Assembly (NCBI RefSeq): GCF_004297105.1
Contig: NZ_SCVE01000001.1
Coordinates: 62,001 to 126,000, forward strand
Origin: Herbiconiux sp.
GTDB lineage: Bacteria; Actinomycetota; Actinomycetes; Actinomycetales; Microbacteriaceae
Length of the DNA: 64,000 nt
Direction of reading: 5' to 3'
The notes under the pieces are model-generated. The model saw nothing but the letters and a program-made list of their open reading frames with translations, was not told the origin of the DNA and did not search any database. The position numbers and the translations under genes are program-made. Numbering within the stretch: the first letter of the stretch is position 1; the number at the start of each line of letters is the position of its first letter. Positions 1 through 7,782 of the stretch are shown here, piece by piece.

Positions 1-29
1 CGGAGGCCGGAGCGAAGTGGATTCATCAT
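1..29 (-). CDS. 5' end of a leftward gene (partial)
   Basis: Reading leftward, ATG ATG starts at 29 and gives MMNPLRSGL before the window ends. A strong ribosome binding site (GAGGAGA, revcomp of 38-44) lies 8 bases upstream. The 16 bases around that site (37-52) are identical to those at 63330-63345, upstream of the sugar-binding lipoprotein gene at the other end of the window. This gene could therefore also encode a transporter binding protein, but that is only a hint. Nine residues do not allow a family call. Confidence 0.55.
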
Positions 30-187
30 GTTTCGTTTCTCCTCATTGAGTGGAACTATGACTGCTGGTTCGGGCCGGAGCCCCAGGGACACCCTTCCCA
101 CCGCGGGCGGGGATCGACTCGCGGTCGAAGTGGGAATCGGGTCAGGAGGTCGACGACGAAGACATCCGTGTCACGTAGCTGAGCCTC

Positions 188-207
188 ATTGTAGGATTGT
201 CGTACAA
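188..207 (-). promoter_or_regulatory. Candidate GntR/FCD operator and -10 box for the leftward gene
   Basis: Positions 197-207 read TTGTCGTACAA, which fits the FadR/FCD consensus TNGTNNNACNA with complementary half-sites TTGT/ACAA. On the minus strand a -10-like TACAAT (188-193) follows it directly, so a bound repressor would cover the promoter. No convincing -35 was seen. A CGTATACG palindrome lies at 221-228. The rest of 30-302 shows no gene. Confidence 0.45.
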
Positions 208-302
208 CCGACGGGACCACCGTATACGCGAGTCCGATCCGGCGCAACTCCCTCCCCGAGATCGGTTCTGAGCCGGGTTATGAGCCACGTTCTGGGCCGA
301 GT

Positions 303-1061
303 TCACGACGCCCCTCCGTCGACCACCAGGGCGTGACCGGTCATGAACGACGACGCGTCGGAGGCGAGGAACACGAAGGCCTCCGCGATCTCGTCGGCGC
401 GGCCTTGGCGCTGCAGCGGCACGGCCGCACGCACGGCTGCATCCTGGGCCGCCCGGCCGCCCATGTGCGACACGATGGGGTCATTGAAGGGCGTGTCGAC
501 CCATCCGGGGGCGATGCAGTTCACGCGGATGCCCTCGGGCCCGAGCTCGGAGGCGAGCGTTCGCGTGAAGGCGATGATCGCGCCCTTCGAGGCCGAATAG
601 CCCGCGAGGCCCGCCGGCGCCTTGAAGCCACCCACGGATGCCATGTTGACGATGGCCGGCGAATCACTCTCCCGCAGGTACGGCACGCCGTACTTCGCCG
701 CCAGGAAGCACGAGCGGGCATTCACCGACATGTGCAGATCCCAGTCCGACTCGGCCATCTCGGTGATCGGCGACGAGCGCTGCACCCCGGCGTTGTTCGC
801 GATGACATCGATGCCGCCCATGTGCTCGACGGCTGTGCGGAACAGGTTCTGCATGGCCTCCCCGTTCGACACGTCGGTCTGCACGAACCAGGCGCGTCCG
901 CCGGCGGCGACGATCCGCTCGGCGGTCGACGCGGCGGCCGGATCGATGTCGCCGATCACGACATCGGCACCCTCGGCCGCGAACAGCTCCGCGGCGGCGG
1001 CGCCGATGTTCGCGGCGGCTCCGGTGATGACGACATGGCGTCCCTGCATCCGGCCGCTCAT
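303..1061 (-). CDS. SDR family NAD(P)-dependent oxidoreductase
   Basis: Classical short-chain dehydrogenase of 252 residues, probably oxidising or reducing a hydroxyl/keto group with NAD(P). Visible motifs are the cofactor loop TGAAANIG near the N-terminus, NNAG, a Ser followed by the catalytic YSASK, and a C-terminal TGHALVVDGG typical of the family. I chose the ATG at 1061 because it overlaps the upstream stop as ATGA and has GAGGGA at a good distance; an ATG at 1070 is possible. It forms a two-gene unit with the HbpS-like gene and is divergent from the GMC operon, so it probably belongs to the same pathway. The substrate cannot be read from the sequence. Confidence 0.9.
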   Translation of the reverse strand: MSGRMQGRHVVITGAAANIGAAAAELFAAEGADVVIGDIDPAAASTAERIVAAGGRAWFVQTDVSNGEAMQNLFRTAVEHMGGIDVIANNAGVQRSSPITEMAESDWDLHMSVNARSCFLAAKYGVPYLRESDSPAIVNMASVGGFKAPAGLAGYSASKGAIIAFTRTLASELGPEGIRVNCIAPGWVDTPFNDPIVSHMGGRAAQDAAVRAAVPLQRQGRADEIAEAFVFLASDASSFMTGHALVVDGGAS

Positions 1062-1507
1062 CGGTTCCATCCCTCGAACAGGTCGACGGCGGCTTGCGCG
1101 ATGGCGACGTCTTCGTCGAGCGATCCGCCGCTGGCGCCGACCGCACCCGCGACCTCGCCGTCGACGATCAGCGGAAAGCCGCCCGCGAAGGTGATGAGCC
1201 CGCGCACCGACCCGTGGGCGAGCCCGGCGAACGGCCCGCCGGGCGAGGTCGCCTCGGCCAGGTCTCCCGACGGCTGGCGGAGGGATGCGGCGGTGTAGGC
1301 CTTCGCCGTGGCCACCTCCCCCGTGAGCACCGGAGCCCGGTCCTGACGCCCGAACGCCACGATCTCCCGGCTCGCATCGAGGATCGCGACACTCGCGGGA
1401 ACCCCGATCCCGGTCGCCCGCTCGAGTGCCGCGTCGAGCAGCAGGCGAGCCTCCTCGTAGCCGAGCACGCGGGCCATGCGCGCCGCGGGGATGTCATTCG
1501 ACGTCAT
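1058..1507 (-). CDS. HbpS/GlcG-like (DUF336) protein
   Basis: Protein of 149 residues with the family pattern: an N-terminal helix (LGYEEARLLLDAALERA), then GVPASVAILDASREIVAFGRQD, then a mid-region GGFPLIVDGEVAGAVGASGG. Members include haem-binding HbpS and GlcG. They often sit in catabolic operons (glycolate, diols) with a poorly defined role. The start at 1507 is supported by AAAGGA five bases upstream; the ATG at 1528 has no such site. It is the first gene of the leftward pair and is divergent from the GMC operon. No signal peptide is seen, so it is probably cytoplasmic. Confidence 0.85.
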   Translation of the reverse strand: MTSNDIPAARMARVLGYEEARLLLDAALERATGIGVPASVAILDASREIVAFGRQDRAPVLTGEVATAKAYTAASLRQPSGDLAEATSPGGPFAGLAHGSVRGLITFAGGFPLIVDGEVAGAVGASGGSLDEDVAIAQAAVDLFEGWNR

Positions 1508-1562
1508 CGTCGTCCTTTCTCGTGGCAACGCGAGCGTGCATCCGGAGAGGGCGTCGCTGCCG

Positions 1563-1607
1563 TTGACCTGTGACTGACTTTCGTCATACGATCGTACAGA
1601 AGACGAT
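1563..1607 (+). promoter_or_regulatory. Promoter and GntR/FCD operator of the GMC operon
   Basis: A -35 TTGACC (1563-1568) and a -10 TACGAT (1587-1592) are separated by 18 bases. TCGTCATACGA (1581-1591) matches TNGTNNNACNA with complementary halves and covers the -10 box. A perfect 10-base palindrome TACGATCGTA (1587-1596) overlaps it, and ATCGT/ACGAT arms (1591-1595, 1603-1607) follow. The regulator is presumably the FCD protein encoded at the end of the operon. The site lies in the shared intergenic region, so it could control both directions. Confidence 0.55.
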
Positions 1608-1671
1608 CGCGTCCAGCCAGACTTTTCTCGCGTCTTCCCAGAATCGATCGTCGAACGAAGGTGTTCATCAG

Positions 1672-3339
1672 ATGCAGCATTCCCCTCTCCGCAGCCCGTC
1701 GCATCCCGGCGACAAGGCCGGTGGCAAGGCCGGCGACAAGGCCGACGTGGTCATCGTCGGGGCAGGGCCGGCCGGAGCCGTCGCGGCGCGTCGATTCGTC
1801 GAAGCCGGGTACACCGTGGTCTGCATCGAGCAGGGCGACTGGCCCGACTACACGCAGTCGCACGTCGCCGACGAATTCCTCGAGCTCAGCGCGGGCAAGC
1901 AGTGGAACCCGCAGCCCTCGGTGCGGCGGTCGTTCAGCGACTACCCGATCGACACCACCGCATCCGACGTCGAACCCCTGATCTGGAACGGCGTCGGCGG
2001 CAGCGCCGTGATGTACGCGGGCATCTGGATGCGGCTCATGCCCTCCGACTTCCGCGTGCGCAGCCTCGACGGCGTGGCGGATGACTGGCCCCTCAGCTAT
2101 GAAGACCTCGCGCCGTACTACGAGCGCATCGAGCGCGACTTCGGCGTCTCGGGCCACCCGGGCGACCCCGCGTTCCCCGACATCGACGCCTACCCGATGA
2201 AGCCGGCACCCATCGGCGCGGCCGGCCGCATGATGGCCGAGGCGCACAACCGCCTCGGCTGGCACTGGTGGCCGGGCAGCAACGCCATCGCCACCGAGGA
2301 CTACCGCAACCAGGGGGCCTGCGTGCAGCGCGGCGCCTGCATGTGGGGCTGCATCAACAAGGCCAAGGGGTCACCGGATGTCACCCACTGGCCCGATCTT
2401 CTGAAGCAGGGCGTTCGGCTCATCACCCGCGCCACCGCGCAGGAGATCGAGACGGATGCGCGGGGCCTCGCCACCGCGGTCGTCTACATCGACGACGACG
2501 GCGTCACCCATCGCCAGGAGGGCGATCTGGTGGTGCTCGCCGCGAACGGACTCGGCACACCTCGACTGCTGCAGCTGTCGACGAGCAGGCGCTTCCCGAA
2601 CGGGCTCGCCAATGGCTCGGGGCTCGTGGGCAAGCGGTTGATGATGCATCCGTTCGCCACCGTCGTCGGCGTCTTCGACGAGCAGCTCGACCCGTGGAAG
2701 AGCGTGTGGGGGCAGCCGATCTACTCGCTCGAGTTCTACGAGACCGTGCGCGAGCGCGGCTTCCTGCGCGGCGCGAAATGGAACGTGACGCCCACCGGCG
2801 GCCCGCAGGCCATGTCGGCCGCCTTCCCGTGGGGCGGCGCCGCCATCTGGGGCGACGCCTTCCACGACACCGTGCGCGACCGCCTCGGCCACTCGCTCGC
2901 CTGGGGCATCGTGGCCGAAGACCTGCCCGAGGAGCACAACCGGGTGGAGCTCGACCACTCGACGCGCGACCGGTCGGGGCTGCCCGGGGTGAAGATGATC
3001 TACGAGACCTCGACGAACACGAAAGACCTGCTGGCCTTCAATGTGGAGCGCGCCGGCGAATCGTTGCGGGCCGCCGGCGCCAAGGAGACCATCGTCGCGC
3101 CGATGATCCGCGAGACCGGCTGGCACATCCTCGGCACCGCGACCATGGGCGACGACCCCTCGTCGTCGGTGGTCGACGGATGGGGGCGAGCCCACGACGT
3201 GCCCAACCTGATGATCGTCGACGGCAGCACCTGGCCCACGTCGTCCGGAATGAATCCGACGCCCACCATCGCCGCGTTCTCGCTGCGAGCCGTGGAGCAC
3301 GCCGTCACCGCGCGCCGCAGCCAGGCGGTGGCCCTGTGA
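1672..3339 (+). CDS. GMC-type FAD oxidoreductase, 3Fe-4S-motif type
   Basis: Flavin dehydrogenase of 555 residues related to the large subunits of gluconate, sorbitol and glucose dehydrogenases; it probably oxidises a sugar or polyol hydroxyl. The FAD-binding VVIVGAGPAG is at residues 26-35. The catalytic pair appears as His485 (WHILGTATMG) and Asn528 (GMNPTP). Cys217, Cys223 and Cys227 form C-X5-C-X3-C, the spacing I recall for the [3Fe-4S] ligands of bacterial FAD glucose dehydrogenase. No Sec or Tat signal is visible. I placed the start at 1672 (GAAGG ten bases upstream) because an in-frame ATG at 1570 lies inside the promoter. It is the first gene of the operon and a paralogue of the gene at 4360. 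Confidence 0.9.
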   Translation: MQHSPLRSPSHPGDKAGGKAGDKADVVIVGAGPAGAVAARRFVEAGYTVVCIEQGDWPDYTQSHVADEFLELSAGKQWNPQPSVRRSFSDYPIDTTASDVEPLIWNGVGGSAVMYAGIWMRLMPSDFRVRSLDGVADDWPLSYEDLAPYYERIERDFGVSGHPGDPAFPDIDAYPMKPAPIGAAGRMMAEAHNRLGWHWWPGSNAIATEDYRNQGACVQRGACMWGCINKAKGSPDVTHWPDLLKQGVRLITRATAQEIETDARGLATAVVYIDDDGVTHRQEGDLVVLAANGLGTPRLLQLSTSRRFPNGLANGSGLVGKRLMMHPFATVVGVFDEQLDPWKSVWGQPIYSLEFYETVRERGFLRGAKWNVTPTGGPQAMSAAFPWGGAAIWGDAFHDTVRDRLGHSLAWGIVAEDLPEEHNRVELDHSTRDRSGLPGVKMIYETSTNTKDLLAFNVERAGESLRAAGAKETIVAPMIRETGWHILGTATMGDDPSSSVVDGWGRAHDVPNLMIVDGSTWPTSSGMNPTPTIAAFSLRAVEHAVTARRSQAVAL

Positions 3340-3800
3340 ACGCACCGGCCCTGCCCGCTCCCCTGGGCGACGTGCCCCTGAGTGATGTGCCCCTAAGTGA
3401 CGACGAGAGAGCGAAGCTCGCCTCCGTCGCCGACCTCTTCATCACCCGCTCCTCCGGCATGCCCAGCGCCTCCGATGCGCGGGTGCACAGCGAGTTCATC
3501 GACCGGGTGTTCGGTGTGCGGCCCGATCTGCTGCACGCGGTGCGCACCGGTCTCCGCCAGATCAAACCGCCCCTGCCGGGCACATTCGAGGAGCTCTCCG
3601 ACCGGGGCCTGCCGGGGCTGCGCGCTCTCGCGGATGCCGTGACCGCCGCCTACTTCCTCAACCCCGATGTGGCCCGGCTCGTGGGCTACCAGAAGCGGTC
3701 GGTGATCCCGATCCGCTTCGACGACGACCTCGATGGTCTCGTGGCGCCCGTGAGCGCGCGCGGCCCCATCTATCGCCCGACCCCCCGAGAGGACTCCTGA
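3336..3800 (+). CDS. Small subunit-like protein of the first GMC enzyme
   Basis: Protein of 154 residues whose GTG start overlaps the GMC stop as GTGA. It has a helical N-terminal half (LSDDERAKLASVADLFI) and a C-terminal segment AYFLNPDVARLVGYQKRSV resembling gluconate 2-dehydrogenase subunit 3 proteins, which act as a folding or partner subunit of GMC enzymes. The family assignment is weaker than for the next gene and rests partly on position. No Tat signal is present, unlike the periplasmic relatives, so the complex is probably cytoplasmic. A short repeat (GDVPLSDVPLSDDE) lies near the N-terminus. Confidence 0.7.
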   Translation: MNAPALPAPLGDVPLSDVPLSDDERAKLASVADLFITRSSGMPSASDARVHSEFIDRVFGVRPDLLHAVRTGLRQIKPPLPGTFEELSDRGLPGLRALADAVTAAYFLNPDVARLVGYQKRSVIPIRFDDDLDGLVAPVSARGPIYRPTPREDS

Positions 3801-4363
3801 TGGCCTTCGACCACCGCGACGGGGCATCCGCCGCCAATCCCTATGCGCCCCTGATGGGACGCACGTTCGTCGACCTCGACGAGACCGGGCCGCTGACCGT
3901 TCTCGATGAGACACGGGCGGCCACGCTGTCGGCGTGGGTGTCGCGCCTCATCCCGGGCAACGCCCACTGGCCCTCGGCCTGCGAACTCGACACCGTGGCC
4001 TACATCGACGCGATCGTGCGCAAGGCCCCGACCCTCCGCCCTGTGCTGCTCGGCGGCATCGACGCGGCGGATGCGGCAGCGCGATCCGCCCACGGGTCGC
4101 CGTTCCGCGAACTCGAGACCGCGCAGCAGGTCGCGCTCCTCACCGAGCTCGAGACCACCGGCGCTCCCGAGGCCTTCTCGATGATCTTCGAACTGACCTA
4201 TGAGGCGTACTACCGCGCCCCGAGCGTGCAGGAGGTCGTCAAGAGCCGCACGGGCTTCGACGTGCACAACACCGTCGTCGGCAAGCCGATGAAACCGTTC
4301 CCCGTCGAGCGCCTCTCGACCATCAGCACCCGACCCGACCACTTCAGGAGCGTGAACGCATGA
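3800..4363 (+). CDS. Gluconate 2-dehydrogenase subunit 3 family protein
   Basis: Protein of 187 residues with the subunit 3 pattern: LDETRAATLSAWVSRLIPGNAHWPSACEL, then VAYIDAIVRKAP, a helical middle, and FSMIFELTYEAYYRAPSVQEVV. In known enzymes this subunit binds the GMC subunit and carries the Tat signal for both. Here the N-terminus (MAFDHRDGASAANPYAPLMG) has no twin arginine or hydrophobic stretch, so export is unlikely. Its ATG overlaps the previous stop as TGATG and its own stop overlaps the next GMC gene as ATGA, which argues for stoichiometric expression. Confidence 0.85.
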   Translation: MAFDHRDGASAANPYAPLMGRTFVDLDETGPLTVLDETRAATLSAWVSRLIPGNAHWPSACELDTVAYIDAIVRKAPTLRPVLLGGIDAADAAARSAHGSPFRELETAQQVALLTELETTGAPEAFSMIFELTYEAYYRAPSVQEVVKSRTGFDVHNTVVGKPMKPFPVERLSTISTRPDHFRSVNA

Positions 4364-5973
4364 CCGACGCGAGCACTCAGATCCCCCTCGAGTCCCCCGT
4401 CGCCGACGTTCTCGTCATCGGTGCCGGCGCGGCCGGAGCCGCCGTGGTGTGGAGCCTTGCTCGCCGGGGCCTCGACGTGGTGTGCCTCGAGCAGGGCGAC
4501 TGGGTTCCCCAAGACCAGATCCCCAAGAACCACGCCGACTGGGAGGTGCGCGGGCGACACTACTGGAACCCGAGCCCCGGCAAGCGCCGAGGCCCGGCCG
4601 ACTACCCCGTCACGAACCTCGGCGAGAACCCGGTCGACGTGTACATGTACTCCGCGGTCGGCGGGAGCGCGATCGGCTACGGCGCCCACTTCTGGCGGTT
4701 CGAGCCATCCGACTTCAAGGCGAAGACCATCGACGACTTCGGAGTCGACTGGCCGATCGACTACGACGACCTCGTTCCCTACTACGAGATCAACGAGCAG
4801 ATGATGGGCATGTCGGGCGCCGGCGGCGACCCGGTGCAGCCCGGCCGGCCATCGGTACCGCTGCCCCCCATCCCGATCGGCCGACAGGGCGACCGCTGGA
4901 TCGACGGCTTCGACAAGCTCGGCTGGTACTGGTGGGCGCAGAGTCAGGCCCTGCTCTCCGAGGACTACAAGGGCCGGCCCGCCTGCGTCAACCGCGGCTT
5001 CTGCGCGTTCGGCTGCCCGAGCGGCGCTCTCGCGCTCCCCTCCAACACCTACTGGCCCGAGGCGCTCGCCGCCGGTGCCCACCTGCGCACGAACGCCCGC
5101 GTGCGCGAGGTCACCGTCGATGACGACGGCGCAGCCACGGGAGCCCTCTACTACGACGAGGAGGGCGAGCTCCGCCAGGTCAGGGCGCGCATCGTGGTGA
5201 TCTGCGGCAACGGCGTCGGCACTCCGCGACTCCTTCTGATGTCGAAGTCGCCGCGGTTCCCGAACGGTCTCGCCAACAGCAGCGGCCAGGTGGGCCGCAA
5301 CTTCATGCCGCACGTGCAGACCATGGTGATCGGCCACTTCGACGAGCCCACCGACGCCGACCACGGCGCGTGGGGCGGCACCGTCTCGTCGCGCCACTTC
5401 TATGAGACGGATGCCGGGAACGACTACGTGCGCGGCTTCACCATGGTGGCCATGCGCGGCTACTCCCCGCTCAACACCGCTCTCGCCACTGCGCCCTGGG
5501 GCGAGGGCCACCACGAGGCCCTCGAGCACCACCTCAACCACGAGGCCACCATCTGGGTGTGCGGCGACGATGCTCCCGAGGAGCACAACCGAATCGAGCT
5601 CGACGAGGTCAATCTCGACGAGTTCGGCCTGCCGGGCGTCACCACCTATTACACGCTGAGCGAGAACTCGAAGCGCCTCGGTGCCGACGGGGTGCGCAAG
5701 GCCACCGAGCTCGCCTTCGCTGCCGGCGCCGACTCCGTTCGAACCACCGGCTTCGACTCGATCCTCGGCTGGCACCTCCTCGGTACCGCGCGCATGGGAG
5801 ATGACCCCGCGAACTCGGTCGTGAACGCCGACAACCGCGCGCACGACGTGCCGAACCTCTACGTGGTCGACGGCTCGAGCTTCTCGACGGGAGGCGCGGT
5901 CAATCCCACCCACACCATCCAGGCCCTCGCCCTCCGGGCCGCCGACAAGATCTGGGAGGCGCTCGATGTCTGA
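4360..5973 (+). CDS. Second GMC-type FAD oxidoreductase, 3Fe-4S-motif type
   Basis: Protein of 537 residues, paralogous to the first GMC enzyme. FAD motif VLVIGAGAAGAAVV lies near residues 17-30, the catalytic candidates are His472 (WHLLGTARMG) and Asn515 (AVNPTHT), and the cluster motif is Cys209-X5-Cys215-X3-Cys219. The conserved SAVGGSAIGYGAHFWR segment parallels NGVGGSAVMYAGIWMR in the first copy. Having two large and two small subunits in one operon suggests either two successive oxidations or a mixed complex. No cytochrome gene is nearby, so the electron acceptor is unknown. The gene is translationally coupled on both sides. Confidence 0.9.
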   Translation: MTDASTQIPLESPVADVLVIGAGAAGAAVVWSLARRGLDVVCLEQGDWVPQDQIPKNHADWEVRGRHYWNPSPGKRRGPADYPVTNLGENPVDVYMYSAVGGSAIGYGAHFWRFEPSDFKAKTIDDFGVDWPIDYDDLVPYYEINEQMMGMSGAGGDPVQPGRPSVPLPPIPIGRQGDRWIDGFDKLGWYWWAQSQALLSEDYKGRPACVNRGFCAFGCPSGALALPSNTYWPEALAAGAHLRTNARVREVTVDDDGAATGALYYDEEGELRQVRARIVVICGNGVGTPRLLLMSKSPRFPNGLANSSGQVGRNFMPHVQTMVIGHFDEPTDADHGAWGGTVSSRHFYETDAGNDYVRGFTMVAMRGYSPLNTALATAPWGEGHHEALEHHLNHEATIWVCGDDAPEEHNRIELDEVNLDEFGLPGVTTYYTLSENSKRLGADGVRKATELAFAAGADSVRTTGFDSILGWHLLGTARMGDDPANSVVNADNRAHDVPNLYVVDGSSFSTGGAVNPTHTIQALALRAADKIWEALDV

Positions 5974-6862
5974 GACCGTGCCAGCCGCGACCGCGCCCGG
6001 CCTGTGGGAGATCACGATCGTGCGCGTGGGCACGCGCAGCACCTCGCGCAGTGACGTCTACCTCAACTACCCGCTGTACCACCAGGCCGACGGCCCGATC
6101 GACATGGACTACTTCTTCTGGGTGCTCCGCAGCCCGGAGGAGACCATCCTCGTCGACACGAGCTTCTCCCGGCACGGCGGCGAGTCCCGCGGCCGCACGG
6201 TGCTGCTCGAGCCGGCGGATGCCTTCCGGCTCGCAGGCGTCGAGCCGGGCAGCGCGCCGCGCATCATCGTCACCCACGGCCACTACGACCACATCGGCAA
6301 CCTGAGCCTCTTCCCCGACGCACAGATCACGATGTCCCGCACGGAGTTCGACTTCTGGACGGGACCGCACGCCGACAAGCCGCTGTTCGCGCACTCCGTG
6401 GAGGCCGATGAGATCGAGCACCTGCGCCAGGCGGCCGACCGCGGCAACGTCACGTTCATCAGCGGCACGGCCGACGTCGCGCCGGGCATCCGCCTCCTCG
6501 AGATCGGCGGGCACACGCCCGGGCAGTGCATCCTGTTCGTCGAGACCAGCGAGGGCACCGTGCTGCTCGCCTCCGACGCCGTGCACTACTACGAGGAGTA
6601 CGAGCAGGACATCGTGTTCACCTCGGTGAGCGACCTCGTGGAGATGTACGACAGTTTCGCGCTCATCCGCCAGTGGGAGGCCGACGGCACCGTCGACCTC
6701 GTGGTGTCGGGGCACGACCCCTCCACCCTCGGCCGCTTCACGCCCGCCACCGGCGCCCTCGAAGGGCTCGCGGCCACCATCGGCACAGCGACCCCCGGTG
6801 ACACCACCACAGCAGAAGACACCACCACAGCAGTCACCACAACAGAAGGAGTGCACTCGTGA
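5966..6862 (+). CDS. Metallo-beta-lactamase-fold hydrolase, lactonase-like
   Basis: Protein of 298 residues with the zinc motif THGHYDHIG (HxHxDH), a third His in GGHTPGQC, the bridging Asp in LASDAVH and a final His in VSGHDP. This arrangement resembles N-acyl-homoserine lactonases. In this operon a lactone-opening step after oxidation of a cyclic hydroxyl by the GMC enzymes is plausible, but it is an inference. The last 25 residues are a Thr-rich tail (PGDTTTAEDTTTAVTTTEG) encoded by an 18-base tandem repeat and are probably not part of the fold. It overlaps the GMC gene by eight bases and the next start as GTGA. Confidence 0.87.
   Translation: MSETVPAATAPGLWEITIVRVGTRSTSRSDVYLNYPLYHQADGPIDMDYFFWVLRSPEETILVDTSFSRHGGESRGRTVLLEPADAFRLAGVEPGSAPRIIVTHGHYDHIGNLSLFPDAQITMSRTEFDFWTGPHADKPLFAHSVEADEIEHLRQAADRGNVTFISGTADVAPGIRLLEIGGHTPGQCILFVETSEGTVLLASDAVHYYEEYEQDIVFTSVSDLVEMYDSFALIRQWEADGTVDLVVSGHDPSTLGRFTPATGALEGLAATIGTATPGDTTTAEDTTTAVTTTEGVHS
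6800..6833 (+). repeat. 18-base tandem repeat at the hydrolase 3' end
   Basis: The unit gacaccaccacagcagaa occurs at 6800-6817 and again, nearly complete, at 6818-6833. It is in frame and encodes the Thr-rich tail of the hydrolase. The following AGAAGGAG serves as ribosome binding site for the next gene. Confidence 0.8.
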
Positions 6863-7782
6863 CCAGCAGGAGACTCGAGGGCGCGGTCGCCGTCGTCACG
6901 GGAGCCGGGAACGGACTCGGTCGCGCCTCGGCACGGCGACTGAGCGAGGAGGGCGCATCCGTCGTCGTGGTCGACATCAACGGCGACACGGCGGAGCAGG
7001 TCTCGGCCGGTCTGGCCGGCCCCTCGATCGCCGTGCACGCCGACATCTCGACCGAGGACGGGGTTCAGTCGTACGTCGACGCCGCGCTCGCCGAGTTCGG
7101 CCGCATCGATCTGCACCACCTGAACGCCGGGATCTTCGGCGGGTTCGACGCCCTGCCCGACCTCTCGGTCGACGACTTCGAGAAGGTCATGGGCGTGAAC
7201 GTGCGCGGGCAGTTCCTGGGCCTGCGCGCGGCGTTCCGGCAGTACCGCGATCAGGGCAGCACCGGGGCGATCGTCGTGACCGCCTCGATCGCGAGCCTCA
7301 CCGGCAGCGCCGACCTGCTCCCCTACGTCACGTCTAAGCACGCCGTGGTGGGTCTCATCCACGGCGCCGCGATGTACGGCGGGCCACTGGGCATCCGCGT
7401 CAACGGTGTCGCGCCCGGCATCGTGCCGACCGACCTTTTCGCGGCCGCCGCCTCGACCTCGGGGGGCAAGAACGACATGGAGCAACGTGCCTCCACCACC
7501 CCGCTCCGCCGGGCCGGCACCGCGGAGGAGATCGCCGCGGTCGCCGCGTTCCTCCTGTCGGATGACGCCTCGTACGTGACGGGGCAGATCGTGTCCGCCG
7601 ACGGCGGGGCGACCATCGTCAACACCGTGCGTCCCTCCGGCGGCGCAGGGGCCTGGAACACCGACCGCGTCGATCAGGCGCTGTACGGCGATCAGTGGAA
7701 CACGCAGCGCGGTATACCGCAGAGCAGCACTCCGCAGGGCAGCACACCGCAGAGCACACACGAGAAGGGCACCGCACGATGA
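6859..7782 (+). CDS. SDR family oxidoreductase
   Basis: Short-chain dehydrogenase of 307 residues starting at GTG, overlapping the previous stop. The cofactor motif is TGAGNGLG, followed by LNAG at the usual NNAG position, a Ser-Ile-Ala stretch, the active-site YVTSK, and DDASYVTGQIVSADGG near the C-terminus. The catalytic domain ends near residue 260. After it come about 45 extra residues, including a 15-base repeat tail. It is probably one dehydrogenation step of the operon's pathway; the substrate is not determinable. AGAAGGAG upstream supports the start. Confidence 0.9.
   Translation: MTSRRLEGAVAVVTGAGNGLGRASARRLSEEGASVVVVDINGDTAEQVSAGLAGPSIAVHADISTEDGVQSYVDAALAEFGRIDLHHLNAGIFGGFDALPDLSVDDFEKVMGVNVRGQFLGLRAAFRQYRDQGSTGAIVVTASIASLTGSADLLPYVTSKHAVVGLIHGAAMYGGPLGIRVNGVAPGIVPTDLFAAAASTSGGKNDMEQRASTTPLRRAGTAEEIAAVAAFLLSDDASYVTGQIVSADGGATIVNTVRPSGGAGAWNTDRVDQALYGDQWNTQRGIPQSSTPQGSTPQSTHEKGTAR
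7714..7758 (+). repeat. 15-base tandem repeat at the SDR 3' end
   Basis: Three units (7714-7728, 7729-7743, 7744-7758) of the form a[ct][at]ccgcag[ag]gcagc encode a TPQSS-like pentapeptide repeat at the end of the SDR. The repeat is in frame. Confidence 0.8.

Noticed and set aside
333..1298. Long open frames antisense to the SDR and many other genes (for example 333-1298)
   Set aside because: High GC content leaves opposite-strand frames open; their translations are Arg/His-rich without motifs, while the annotated strand shows family motifs.
1570..1671. Upstream in-frame ATG extending the first GMC enzyme by 34 residues
   Set aside because: It lies between the -35 and -10 boxes, has no ribosome binding site, and the extension matches nothing in the family.
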